Shown: piece by piece, positions 20,995 through 31,186 of the stretch
How the letters are laid out: every line of letters starts with the position of its first letter
Numbering within the stretch: position 1 is the first letter of the stretch
Origin: Phaeoceros laevis
Lineage: Eukaryota; Anthocerotophyta; Anthocerotopsida; Notothyladales
NCBI GenBank assembly: GCA_049999765.1
Contig: JBNGIQ010009010.1
Coordinates: 1 to 43,903, forward strand
DNA length: 43,903 bases
Reading direction: 5' to 3'
Program-made: the position numbers and the translations under genes
The notes under the pieces: generated by a model
What the model was told of the DNA's origin: nothing
Seen by the model: only the letters and a program-made list of their open reading frames with translations
Database searches by the model: none

Positions 20995-23900
20995 TCACTG
21001 ATCTCCTTTTGGTTTTTTAGGTGGAGGTGGTCCCATGCTGCCATTGTCATGCTTGCGCTTAATTCCGAGGAAGTGCTCAACCTGCCAGTAGCAAAGGAGA
21101 AGTCAAGCCCAAATCCCTGCTGTGGTCGGCATTCCCTGCTGAACCCTAAGAGAAAAGAGTCATACCTTTTTATCCCCCAACATAGGAGTCAGACTCCCAA
21201 CCTTGTTTTTGTCGCCTAACATGGGAGTCAAACTTCCAATAGGCTCTTTCTCAACAGTTGCAAAACCACTCCGTGGATCACTCGTTTGTCTGGATAAATA
21301 GTTGAAGCTTAGGAGGCTACAAGGCAGCCCAACATTTGATTGATACAGGGAGAAGGGTAGGACCACACATCAAGAAACACTTACCCAGGCTTAATGTGTC
21401 CGCTGATGACAATGTAAGGAGAATGAAGATTGGCTTGTGCCTCCCGAATCTTTTCCATAGACATCAGAGGTGTATCTCCTGAGTTCATCTGCTTTAACTT
21501 AAGTTCCTCCTGGTGCTGCTTCATTCTCTTTTCCTGTTTCATCTTGCCTGGACCCTTGCCATGGAACTTGTGTGACAACTTCCTGAAAGCTTCCTTTGGT
21601 GTCATCTGCAATAGAGTATCAAAATCAGTATCCGATTTGGATAGCCGTAATGTGGCACACATCAGAGCGAAACAAAGGTAGGACAGATAGCAAAGCTATC
21701 CAAAACAGTACCGTTCTCCCAAATTCATCCACCCGGTCCAATATAATGTCTCTCGCAGGTTGGGAGGCAGTCTTTGGTTTGGGGTCATCTACAACACCCA
21801 CCAGCTTGCTTCTCTTCTTATCCATGTTCCTACCCCCCCAGTCTATTGTTTCTCGAAGGGTGCCTCGCTCCTGCAGAAGCTGCAAAGCTCCAGCTAACCC
21901 TTTTCCAACAGAGGTCTCCTTGATCGGTGTTTCCTGCTCCTCTTTCTCTTCCCCAGCATCTTCACCTGACCCTTGGAGTTTTGCAGCGTCCTTAACCTCA
22001 GTCCACCCACCACCAGCTGGAAGGTCTTCTTCCATAGCCGACGGAGGAGCCTCTTCCTCTTCCTCTTCCTGGCCAAAAGCATCTTTTGTACCAGCTCTTC
22101 GGGTGATAGCTGCAATAAAAGACGTAGTAAGAGTTTCAATCGCAAACCAGTATATTTGTTTATTCTGTCTGACAACAATTAGACCTAGTAAATGTAAATT
22201 AGAAGTGTGAGGCATACAAATATGAGTCACAACTAGTCACAACTAGTCACTCCACATGCAAAGCTTACCTTCATCAAGCTGGAGGCTCCTACAAAATTCC
22301 CCAGTGTCGGTGAATACAAGCTTCTTGTCCTCTACTACCTCTTTCTTATCTTCAGCCTCCCCTACCTGTGAAGCCTCTCCATCTGACTGCCTCAGAGCAG
22401 CTAAACGCGCTGCCACTCCCTGAGGCCCGGCCATGGCACTTTCAGATTGCTTCCTCAGTGCTGCCTGTTGAGCTCTCTCAAGTGATCTGTGCAACTCATC
22501 ATCTTCTTCTGCTCCAAAAACCGGAGCCACCTCATCAATTTGCATAGGATCCATCACCACCGTCCCTTGCAGCACTTTCGAGGCATCCACGGCTTTGTTC
22601 AAGGCATTTTGATAAGCATTTTTCCGTCTATCTGCAACATCATCCTCTTCTGCTCTTTTGACAGCCCTGACTCCTCCAGAAGCTCTGGATCCATGATCCT
22701 GAGCAGCAGTACCAGCTGCTGCTGCTTCCGCTGCTTCTGCTTCAAGAGCATAGATGTTCAACTTCTCCTTTTTGCGGAGTTTCTTCTTTGTCTTTGGTTT
22801 CCTGAATTGCAACATTTCTTCTTCTGTGTAAAAATCTGCAGCAACAGCCTTGCTACTAAGTGACTGTTCAATGCGGCTGCCAATTCCTTGTAGCTTCTGG
22901 CGAATCTGGAAACACACAGAGCAGCACACCAGGCATAATTGCTGACATCAGCATACAAGCTTCTCACCTAGAAAACCATGAAAGGAACGTACCAGGAGCT
23001 ATTCTAGTGTCCCAAACAATGTGAACACAATCTAAACTGTGCTGAACATGAATTGAAACCATGGGAAAGGGAAAGAAGTAAAGGACCTCTTCCAGTTTCC
23101 GTTTGCTCTCTTCAGAGACACCACCTGACTCATCAAGAATCAGGCCCTGCCAAAAAAGAGAAGAAAAAGTTATGGACTGTTTCATATTAATGCCAACCTT
23201 GAATATGAGGTGTAGTACTGAAGATCCACAGAGTCCAAAAACCAAAGAGAGGCACAACAGCAAACACAAACTCACCTCCTCTTTTACTGCCTCATCATAC
23301 TGTGGCAACATACTCTGTACACCAGTGATATCATTGATGAACCTACATGGCAATTGGAAAATGTCAGATCCAGTGGCAGGAGACTGACAGAGGGATCAAC
23401 TATTGCCCTAGCTGCCTTGAAGCTGTATTGGTATTCAAAGAAAGCATGAGAAACATACTTGTCCTCATAAATCCCAGGTTTTTTCTTAGCAGCTTTATAG
23501 GCATCCGCACGTTGCTTCTGTTCTGCCATTTCTACGTTCTCAAGCTCATCAGCCTCTGATCAGATAGACAACTGCATATGTCAGCCCCTTCGTCTCAGTG
23601 TCCAAAGTATAACCACTTCCAGCAGCAGCAATTAGAAAGCATCATAGTATGTTACCTTCATTTACATCATCCCCTGCAAGGATGTTGCTATCTTTGAGAG
23701 TAAGCACAACAGCACCACCCTCCATAACCGCATCAAGACCATGCAGCACTTTCAGTCCAGCCAAACTTGCTGCATCAATAACATGAGGAAACATTAGATA
23801 TCAGTTTCGACTGCAACACCAATGCATGCTCCAAGAGATGCTATACATGCAGCACAAGAGATAGTGTGGTACTCGTGTCAGGGTTGTAGGCTGTATTTTT

Positions 23901-25522
23901 TTCGACGACTTCTTCCTCCTCGTCATCCTCTTCTTCATTGTCCTATAGGGATAAAACACCCATCCAGACCGAATCTCGTCAGTGAACAAAACCAACAGAC
24001 GCAAAGAAGCGGATTTAGCCTAAAACAAATTCCAAGGTCAAAGTCTCAACGTCTTACAAACGACTCATCAGCAGCAGTCTACAAGCTCTAACCTGTTCGG
24101 AGAGGATTTTGGCCATCCGAGCAGCCTTTTCCATTTCTTCCTTCCTGGTCTTCACCACCCAAGCTGAGATATCATCCTCATCAACTGGTTTTTCTTGCTC
24201 AGCCTTCCGAGAAGACCGTTTATCCACATTCGATTTCAACCGCTCCTCCCGAATCCTGCATTGTAGTGCAATGTGTGCTCATCTCAGACCAGGCGCAGCT
24301 AAATTGAATATTGGGATGCAAAATAACCCTGCAAAAAAATACACGTGTAGATCTTGAAAGGACGTGTCCGGTGAAATCAGATGCACAAGACCATGATAGC
24401 AAGACAACATCAGCTGCAAAGACTTAGCCAACAATCAAATAGGACTCCATGCGAAAGGAAGAGGTACCTCTAGTCCTATCCTAGAGTCTAAACAGCAATG
24501 AATGAGATGGAGAGCAACTCCTTTCAAAAACAGGTTCACCTGTGCTATGCATATGCGGGGCTGGACTGTCATTGACAAGCAAACTCAGGCAGGTTTTTAA
24601 AAACTCAAGCGTAGGTGGACTACCTGGCTATTTTGTCCTCCAATTCAGTGGTTCCAATCTGTGACTCGGGAGCTCCCTCCCGTTCATCTCGATGCTTCTC
24701 CCCTCGCTTCTCCGAATCGTTGTCTTTCTGCTTTTGTCTCTGGCGGTCCTTCTCCTTTTCCTTATCCCCACCAGCTGAGCTTTGAAGACCCTTGTGCCCC
24801 TTGTCACGGTCATCCCGCTGCTTCTCCCTGTCTTCCTTCTTCTCGGCATCTTGATCCCGGTCCCTTTGCTTGAATTTCTGCCGATCCCGCTCATTGTCCC
24901 GCTCCCTATCCCTGTCCCTCTCAATATCGCGTTCCCTGTCCCGTTCTCTGTATCGCTCCCTCTCATTATCCCGCTCTCTGTCCCGTTCTCTATCCCTCTC
25001 TCTGTCACGGTCCTTCTGCTTCAATTTTTGCCGATCCCTCTCCAGCTCCCTCTCCCTCTCTCGTTGCCTCTCTTTGTCCCTCTCCCTCTGCCTCTCCTTG
25101 TCCAGTTCCCGCTCCTTATCCTTGTCTTTGTCTTTCTCCCTTTCGCGCTCCTTTTCCCTCTCCTTAGCCCTATCCCTGTCTTTCTCTTTGGCCCTCTCGC
25201 GCTCCTTTTCCCTGTCCCGGTCCTTCTCCTTTTCCCTCTCCCTTTCCTTCTCCTTGTCCCGTTCCTTCTCCTTCTCCCTGTCCCGCTCCTTGCCTTTATC
25301 CTTCTCCCTGTCCTCCTTCTCCCGGACGCGTTCCTTCTCCCTGTCCCTCTCCTTCCCCTTGTCCTTGTCTCGTTCGTCCTTCTCCTTCTCCCTGACCCGC
25401 TCCTTCTCTCGATCACGGTCCTTCTCCCTCTCCCGCTCCTTGTCTCTGTCCCGCTCTTTATCTCTGCCTACACCTCGAGCCATAGCTGCACTTCGATGTT
25501 CCTCCCGCCTGCGTTGTGCCAT
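20995..25522 (-). CDS. DOT2: tri-snRNP splicing factor SART1 / SNU66 homologue
   Basis: Twelve exons: 25522-24624, 24255-24093, 23942-23873, 23769-23656, 23555-23459, 23342-23276, 23146-23087, 22905-22269, 22109-21712, 21605-21385, 21289-21166 and 21081-20995; 978 residues. Exon 1 encodes about 280 residues of almost pure Arg, Asp, Glu and Lys dipeptides (RERD, KDRE, REKE), much longer than I recall for Arabidopsis DOT2 (820 in all). The SART-1 core follows: ISAWVVKTRKEEMEK, LAGLKVLHGLDAVMEGG, VLTLKDSNILAGDDVNE, ENVEMAEQKQRADAYKAAKK, MTPKEAFRKLSHKFHGKGPG, SDPRSGFATVEKE and the C-terminal VEHFLGIKRK with a basic tail. The protein belongs to the U4/U6.U5 tri-snRNP in the nucleus; Arabidopsis DOT2/MDF is needed for meristem and leaf-vein patterning. 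The end of exon 11 carries a tandem duplication with two in-frame splice donors. Intron 1 (368 bp) is the longest in the window. Confidence 0.94.
21166..21237 (-). repeat. tandem duplication of exon end and splice donor in DOT2
   Basis: Copy A (21237-21202) encodes GSLTPMLGDKNK and is followed by GTTGGG. Copy B (21198-21166) encodes GSLTPMLGDKK and is followed by GTATGA. Other SART1 proteins have one such segment before VEHFLG. Both GT sites lie between codons, so either can splice to exon 12 in frame. Confidence 0.85.
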
Positions 25523-26058
25523 TTCTCCCGCCCGCTCCTACCACGATCTCATCGCTGCTAATGGCATCTGTCGGTGGTCGGCATTCCCTGAAATTCGCGA
25601 GACTTCAGCAAGTTTGGAGCTCTGCTGCAGCAGAGAGCCCAAAGGCCCTAACTAGGCAGCGAGCGTTTTGTGAACACTGAAAAGTTCCCTCTATTACCGT
25701 AGTCTAAGCACATCGAAATACCTGGCGGGGTGTTCAATTCCCGTGCGGAGTTGGCTCAGCACCATAAACATCCTACTACAAGACTATATAAACTTACATC
25801 TGCAAAGACTGCAATGTCCTGGAACCCCTGGGCGCGAGGTCCGCCAGAAAGCAATGGACGCCATAGCCGGCTGTGAGGCCTCAACACTTATTAGTCCCCA
25901 TTTCGTCACGTCTGTGGTACACAAGTATAACTATATATGTGTGTGTGTTTATAGTCGGGGCGAGGACCTTACACTTCCTCTTCGTACACTTCTTCACCTT
26001 CTTCCCCAGCGAGCGTCTTTTTACAAATGGTTGACAGCAAAGCTCGCAGGGAGCGCCT
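25523..26058. promoter_or_regulatory. divergent upstream region of DOT2 and SDR genes
   Basis: These 536 bp carry the 5' flanks of both genes. Part is a GT-rich run (GTGTGTGTGT near 25940). No clear core promoter element stands out. A GTTCAATTCCC word near 25731 looks like a tRNA T-loop but has no tRNA around it. Confidence 0.4.
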
Positions 26059-27126
26059 ATGGCCGCGAAATGGTTTTACACTGGCCTAGAGGGCAAGACA
26101 GCTGTGGTCTGTGGCTCCGATAATGGTGTGGGGTACCATTTGGCTGCCAGCCTCGCGAAGCAGGGCTGCAAGCTGGTGCTGATAGGGAGAGCACTGAATT
26201 TAACGAGCGTGGTTGAGAGAATTGCGGCAGAAGTTGCAGTACATCGGGGGGATGAGGACAGCGATGCGCCTCCAGCTAGCGGGAAGAAGTGTCAATGCAG
26301 TGCACAGGGGCAAGTGAAAATAGTGGACTTGGATGAGTATGCCGATGAGGGCAGAACAGATGCAGCAGTGGACGAGGCATGGCGTGCTTTCGGGTCTTTG
26401 GATATCTTGCTCCATGCGGGTCTCTACCAAGGTGCGCTTGACAACTCGCACCCTCGGTGTCCTTTTCTCCTTCAGCTGTCTTTTTTTCTGTATTTCCCTT
26501 GAGAGACTGTATTACCCTGACAGGTGTTCCGACCCCTGCGTTGGAGCTGACTGAGGGGGAGTGGGACAGGACGATGAGTGTGAACCTGACTGGAGTTTGG
26601 CTGCTCACCAAGGCTGTCAGCAAACGCATGCAGCAGCAGGGGCGAGGGGGCTCCATTGTTTTTGTTACGTCTATAGTCGGCACTGAGCGGTGTTTCTTCC
26701 CTGGCTATTCTGCTTTTGGAACTTCAGTGGCTGCCGTGCATTATCTGGCTCAGGTAGGCTACGCTCTGTTGCAGAGTGTTCAATTCTGTTTGAATTAGGC
26801 ATGCAGGTTGCGTGGGTGAGCTCACTTTTCGGTCATTTTACTCACCGGTCATCTTCAAGCAGGCTCTGGCTATGGAGTTGGGGAAGTACCAAATTCGAGT
26901 AAACGTAGTGGCAAAAGGAGTCGTTGATTCGGATCCTGAAATCAACGAACCCCCGAAGCTTACGAAGGATGTGGTACCCTTGAAACGGTGGTTAGATGTC
27001 ACTCATGATCTGGAGGCTCTCGTCTTGCTCTATGCTGGTGATCTCAACAAGTACCTCACTGGCAACATCACTTACACCGATGGAGGGTTGTCAATTGTGA
27101 GGCCAAGGATGAAGGCTTCACTGTAG
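26059..27126 (+). CDS. SDR-fold protein lacking the catalytic Tyr and Lys
   Basis: Three exons: 26059-26431, 26524-26753 and 26863-27126; 288 residues, normal for a classical short-chain dehydrogenase. The Rossmann start is recognisable (GSDNGVG at 19-25 for GxxxGxG), as are the DILLHAG strand, the helix Asn (NLTG, N145) and the Ser of the active site (VTSIVG, S174). The closest plant group I recall is the At3g46170/At3g55290 SDRs, with the same end (GNxxYxDGG). The expected YxxxK is not there. A gap-free fit of SAFGTSVAAVHYLAQ to the usual YxxSKxxV places Phe at 189 and Val at 193. It may bind a nucleotide without SDR chemistry, or use another mechanism; substrate unknown. The frame is clean, so this is not a broken gene. 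It converges on the BAP31-like gene. Confidence 0.85.
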
Positions 27127-27401
27127 CACAATCATAGTCTACGATTGGCCTGTATATTTTCCCGTTCACAATTGGAACCTTTCGGCAATTGTGGATCATT
27201 CCAAATTTTGTGATACACAAATGTGTTCAAACTTTGAAGTTTCTGAGTATTACAATAGTCTTTTTCAGTGATACACTACTCTTTTTCAAAGCCAATTCTG
27301 GCGACACCTGTGATACGAGACACTTGGGTGGCAGGTACTGTGCAAGCGGCCAACCTGCTTGTGTAGTACCTCCTAAAACCTCAGAATGCGTGCCCCGAGT
27401 T

Positions 27402-27806
27402 CTACTTGGTTTCCCCGTCCTTCAGCTTTTTGTACTGAGTTTCCAGCCTCTCTTGCTGCACCAACAACTGGATTACTCTGTACAGAAGCCAGTAAAGCAA
27501 GATAGATCCAATCACTAGAGTCAAGTTGCGCTGGCTTTTGTACAGGGACTTGATGTGCCGATCTCGATCACCAGGAGGGCAGTGGTCACCAACCCTGCAA
27601 TGCTGGGGCAAGTGCTCGTACTTCCAGTAAATTTCCAGAAGCAAAAACAGAGAAAATGGCACCACAGCCAGGAGAGGCTGCAACATGCTCCTCCCCACCG
27701 TTATCAACCCCTTGCGAATCCCATGCAAACCCGGAAGGGTCATAAGCAACAGCAACACGGCCTCCGCCCCTGTGGCTAGGGCTAAGGCTCCCCATTCCAG
27801 AGCCAT
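27402..27806 (-). CDS. BAP31-like ER membrane protein
   Basis: A single-exon protein of 134 residues. Three hydrophobic segments at about 9-27, 42-60 and 95-113 are joined by polar loops with PGLHGIRKGL and EIYWKYEHLP, and end in a short basic tail (ETQYKKLKDGETK). The pattern MALEW at the start, then RKGL, then EIYWKYE and KSQRN, matches the short plant proteins of the B-cell receptor-associated 31 family (Arabidopsis At3g17780 and At1g48440, about 130 residues). These lack the long coiled coil of animal BAP31. A role in ER export or quality control is inferred from the animal relatives only. The start is the first ATG. The upstream flank holds an 18-bp tandem repeat and a telo-box. Confidence 0.85.
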   Translation of the reverse strand: MALEWGALALATGAEAVLLLLMTLPGLHGIRKGLITVGRSMLQPLLAVVPFSLFLLLEIYWKYEHLPQHCRVGDHCPPGDRDRHIKSLYKSQRNLTLVIGSILLYWLLYRVIQLLVQQERLETQYKKLKDGETK

Positions 27807-27892
27807 GACGATCTCTCAGTCTTGATCTCACAGCAATGTCTTCAAACGCTTCCCTCTGCGGAAGTCCAAGTCTGTAAAACCCATCGTCACAC

Positions 27893-27960
27893 GAGAAGAA
27901 GCCGTCACATAAGGAGAAGCCGTCAAATAAGGAGAAGCCGTCACAGAAGGAGAAGCTGAG
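27893..27960. repeat. 18-bp tandem repeat upstream of the BAP31-like gene
   Basis: Units 27893-27913 (21 bp), 27914-27931 and 27932-27949, then a partial unit to 27960, all of the form GAGAAGCCGTCANANAAG. They lie 87 to 154 bp before the minus-strand start codon, so in its leader or promoter. One plus-strand frame reads as KEKPSxK repeats but has no start codon. Confidence 0.8.
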
Positions 27961-27973
27961 GAAACTTCCTGCG

Positions 27974-27981
27974 AAACCCTA
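27974..27981 (+). promoter_or_regulatory. telo-box AAACCCTA
   Basis: An exact AAACCCTA about 170 bp before the BAP31-like start codon. It is a plant promoter motif when near transcription starts; an 8-base match can also be chance. Confidence 0.35.
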
Positions 27982-28971
27982 AGCCCTTGTTTGTTTCCTG
28001 ACAACTCAGGCTACGGTGCAAATCGACCTGGATTCTACCACGACACCAGCGGAGCAACCTCAAACTACTGATCCGGTAGCAAAATGGTCTCGCAACAGAG
28101 GCGCTCAGATCAAGCAAGCGAATATAAAGCACATCCCAGACCAGACAAAGCTCAAACAGACAAACACTGCAGCAACTCAAGAGCACGAGAGACGATCAAT
28201 GCCATTTCTGACGAGCAATCTAAAACCGGGCCAACGGACAAGGTGAATTCTCAACCCCTTCACAAGACAACAGCCAGGGCTCATCGAAAGAGCTAATAAT
28301 GGAAAAACGAGCAGCAGCATCAGTAACAGTCCAGCAGTCCCTCGCCTGTCATTGGCAAAATGGAGTGGGTAACTACCTCGATCTGTCAGTCCTAGCTTAG
28401 CAGCCCTCGTCGCCAGCACTGGTGCTTCAACGATACAACACGAGCAACAGCCCAGCAGCTCTATTCTGAATGGGAAGAGCTATGCGAAAGCCCTAGGTCG
28501 ACGCGTGGGCGGCAGCGTGGCAGACTAGCGAGCCACGTGGCCGGACACCCCGTTGCGTTGGCAACGGACCAGGCCCTGGCAATGGAAAATGCAGGACGGG
28601 AGCCACTGAGAGAGGGACATTCCGCTGAGAAGCATGGCAAGCCACTTGTCTGTCCCTAGTCCCTCCACGCTGCATGAGCTTATCGTGGGGCTATCTTGTC
28701 GTCGGTTTCTCTTTCCTGTTGCTTCCGCAACCCCGACTGGCCTACTGCCATTGCACTAGACTACCTTCGCCACCATCGAAGAAGAAGGTTCTGAACTGAG
28801 AGAGGAAGCTTGCCGTGCCCGCGAAGCTAGCTTCTTGCGCTCCATTTTCTGCAAAGATTGTAGCATTCTTCTGTGGTGCGTTCTGGCATCTCTGTGTGTC
28901 TGTTCAATTTGAGGTTTAGGTCCAGCAGACTCGCAGGCAGCAGGCAGCAGGAAGCGGAGGATTTGTAGCAC
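27982..28971. other. divergent spacer between BAP31-like and lipocalin genes
   Basis: About 1 kb with no supported gene. The final 200 bp, with CAGGCAGCAGGCAGCAGG just before the ATG, are probably the lipocalin leader. Short frames here have no recognisable domain. Confidence 0.45.
28534..28539. promoter_or_regulatory. G-box / ABRE-like CACGTG upstream of the lipocalin gene
   Basis: GCCACGTGGCC at 28532-28542 contains a palindromic CACGTG with the flanks favoured by bZIP factors of the ABA and light pathways. It lies about 435 bp before the lipocalin start. Regulation by stress is known for temperature-induced lipocalins, so the site is a reasonable candidate, not proof. Confidence 0.45.
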
Positions 28972-29526
28972 ATGGGGAAGCAGGACGATTTGAAGGTGGT
29001 GACCGGCGTGGATCTGGAGCGCTACCAGGGTCGGTGGTACGAGATTGCGACCATCCCTTCCCGATTCCAGCCCAAGGATGGCACCAACACCCGCGCCACC
29101 TATACGCTCAAGCCCGACGGCACAATTGGGGTGGTGAACGAGACCTTCACCGGGGGGAAGAGGGGATTCATCGAGGGCGTGGCCTGGAAAGCGGACCCTA
29201 AAAGCGACGAGGCCAAGCTCAAGGTTCGCTTCTGGGTGCCGCCGTTCCTGCCCATTATCCCGGTGACTGGCAATTACTACGTACTGGCGCTGGACCCAGA
29301 CTACCGCTGGGCCATGGTCGGAGAACCCACTCGCAAGTACCTGTGGATTCTGTCCCGAGAGCCACAGCTCAGCGACGACACCTACGAGCAGCTGCTGGAG
29401 CTGGCGGCTACTCAGCACTACGACGTCTCCAAGCTGCACAAGACTCCTCAGCCGGAAGGAGGGGACCAGGAGAGCAAGGACGACAAGCACGGCAGCTGGT
29501 GGATCAAGTCTGTGCTGGGGAAGTGA
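28972..29526 (+). CDS. TIL: temperature-induced lipocalin
   Basis: A single-exon, 184-residue lipocalin, close to the 186 residues of Arabidopsis TIL. The first structurally conserved region is YQGRWYEIA with the invariant Trp at 22. It is followed by TNTRATYTL, a hydrophobic WVPPFLPIIPVTGNYYVLAL hinge and the third conserved region (KYLWILSREPQLSDDTYEQL). There is no signal peptide. Plant TILs are held at the plasma membrane by the hydrophobic Pro-rich loop, seen here at about 88-96. They protect membranes and plastids from heat, cold and oxidative damage; the ligand is uncertain. The C-terminal tail is acidic then basic (GGDQESKDDKHGSWWIK). The start is the first ATG, after a GCAG-rich leader. 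A G-box lies 435 bp upstream. No intron. Confidence 0.95.
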   Translation: MGKQDDLKVVTGVDLERYQGRWYEIATIPSRFQPKDGTNTRATYTLKPDGTIGVVNETFTGGKRGFIEGVAWKADPKSDEAKLKVRFWVPPFLPIIPVTGNYYVLALDPDYRWAMVGEPTRKYLWILSREPQLSDDTYEQLLELAATQHYDVSKLHKTPQPEGGDQESKDDKHGSWWIKSVLGK

Positions 29527-30583
29527 TGTCTTTTCTTTCTCTCAGCGCTTGTACAGACCTTTGAATGGATGCTCCGCCTCCCCTCCCTTTTTCCTGCTCT
29601 TGGCTGTGAGTGATGGAATTCCGACATTTCGTTGTTGCTCAAGCGCCTGTGGGCCCTGCTATGCAGTGGAGAGGTTCTCCAGGTCTTTCCTGAAGTTCAG
29701 TTGGCACAGGGGGCCTATACCCTCGTAGTTGCAATTGATGGACCATTCTCCTGCTGACACTTTGAGGGATTCCGTGACTTCGATTCCTGGGCTGTAATTC
29801 AGCGTTGACATCTTGGTTATTTTACATGTACATCTAAATGAGATGCCCAACCAGCCGTTGCATCTTTTGTTGGGACACCATCATACATTCCCGTAACGCA
29901 ATTGGTGACTCTGCGGTGACAGCTTGGTTGATTGTAGATATAACTCATCTCACCCAGCATCTTGCTGGGATCCTGTTGGCGCAGCAGTGACTCCCTGCTC
30001 GCTTGCATTTTGTACAAGGGTATGAGTGTCTTTTGGATTCCAACATATAGTATCAGTGTCCAGAATTCAGATCCAATTCTCAAGAGTCAAGATGCTTTGA
30101 ACACGCGAAGTCGTTCATCACTCAGAAATGCATACCCATCCACAATATCAGATATTCATACCAAAGATGAGTGTGATTTATGTACTGTTGACTGTAAACA
30201 TTCAGTCGTATATTCAGTCATTCAAAAGAATTCCCTTGACCTTCCCTCTGCCATCCAATGAGAGGAGAAGCAGACGCTTCGAATTGGCTTATTTGGATCG
30301 GAGACCACGTAAGCAAACAATGAAGCAATGGACACCAAGGGCAAGGGAGAGCACAAAACAGTGGTTCAGGTACCACTGTACAAGAAGGCACTGCCTCATC
30401 TTCGAGCAAAACCCGAACAGAGGTGCAGGCAGAGGCCGTCTAACTGCAATCTGCCAAGATCACGCTCTACCTAACCAAGCTCTACATAATCTAACTGAAG
30501 GAGTTCTAAGACTACTAATTCATTACCGTGCTCAACAAGCAGTGCTACTCAAGGGCAGTGGAGAGACTATATTACAACACAGA

Positions 30584-30823
30584 AGGAAGCTCCAATGCAT
30601 GAAGGGAAGAAAATGCAGGAATGGCAGCAGCAGCAACACTCCTATTCCCAGCACCAACTCGCAGCAGAAGGGGTCAACTAGTAATTGTCAGGATTTTTGT
30701 GGAAGGACGCTCCAAGGCATAAACAAAAAAACAATGCAGAAATGGCAGCAGCAGCAGCACCCCTGCTCCCCGCACCAACTCGCAGCAGAAGGGGTTTAAC
30801 TCGTAATTCCCAGGACTTCTGCG
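30584..30823. repeat. two-copy tandem repeat, unit 120 bp
   Basis: Copy 1 (30584-30703) and copy 2 (30704-30823) both run from GGANGCTCCAANGCAT, through a CAG-rich core (ATGGCAGCAGCAGCA) and GCACCAACTCGCAGCAGAAG, to a TTCTGCGG/TTTTGTGG end. They are roughly 80% identical, so older than the 164-bp repeat at 13.9 kb. Confidence 0.75.
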
Positions 30824-31165
30824 GATGATGCCTGGTTTCACTCGTTGCTGAAGAGATGGCAGCCTGACGAGTGTCGCAACTGACTCGATGACGAGTCTCA
30901 TGGATACCGAAGCCCTGCCCTAGAGCGCCTGTCAAGTTTGGAGTCGAGAAATTCTTGCACTTTGAATCGTTTGATGGGACGCCCGGAGTCTGTCTTCAAG
31001 TTCGCAGAAGAGGAAGCCCAGACTCGATACCGGCGCCGTGCTCGACAGTGTCCACCTTCAGGGGTTACAGGGATGGACGTGGAGGACTTTTACAAGGAGC
31101 TTGGATTGGAGGCTGTCGCGGAGGCTGCTACGCCTACGGCTATTCGTATTGGTGCGGTGATCGAG

Positions 31166-31186
31166 GGAATTGGAATTGGAATTGGA
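31166..31186 (+). repeat. GGAATT microsatellite
   Basis: GGAATT repeated three times, followed by GGA. No function is evident. Confidence 0.8.

Noticed and set aside
24782-25655. Two long plus-strand frames (about 260 codons each) full of Leu/Pro/Val or Ser/Arg/Leu
   Set aside because: They are the antisense readings of the purine-rich charge-repeat exon of DOT2. The hydrophobic or SR-like look follows from the hexamer repeat, and no family or start context supports them.
25715-25755. GTTCAATTCCC, resembling a tRNA T-loop
   Set aside because: No acceptor stem, D-arm or anticodon arm could be folded around it.
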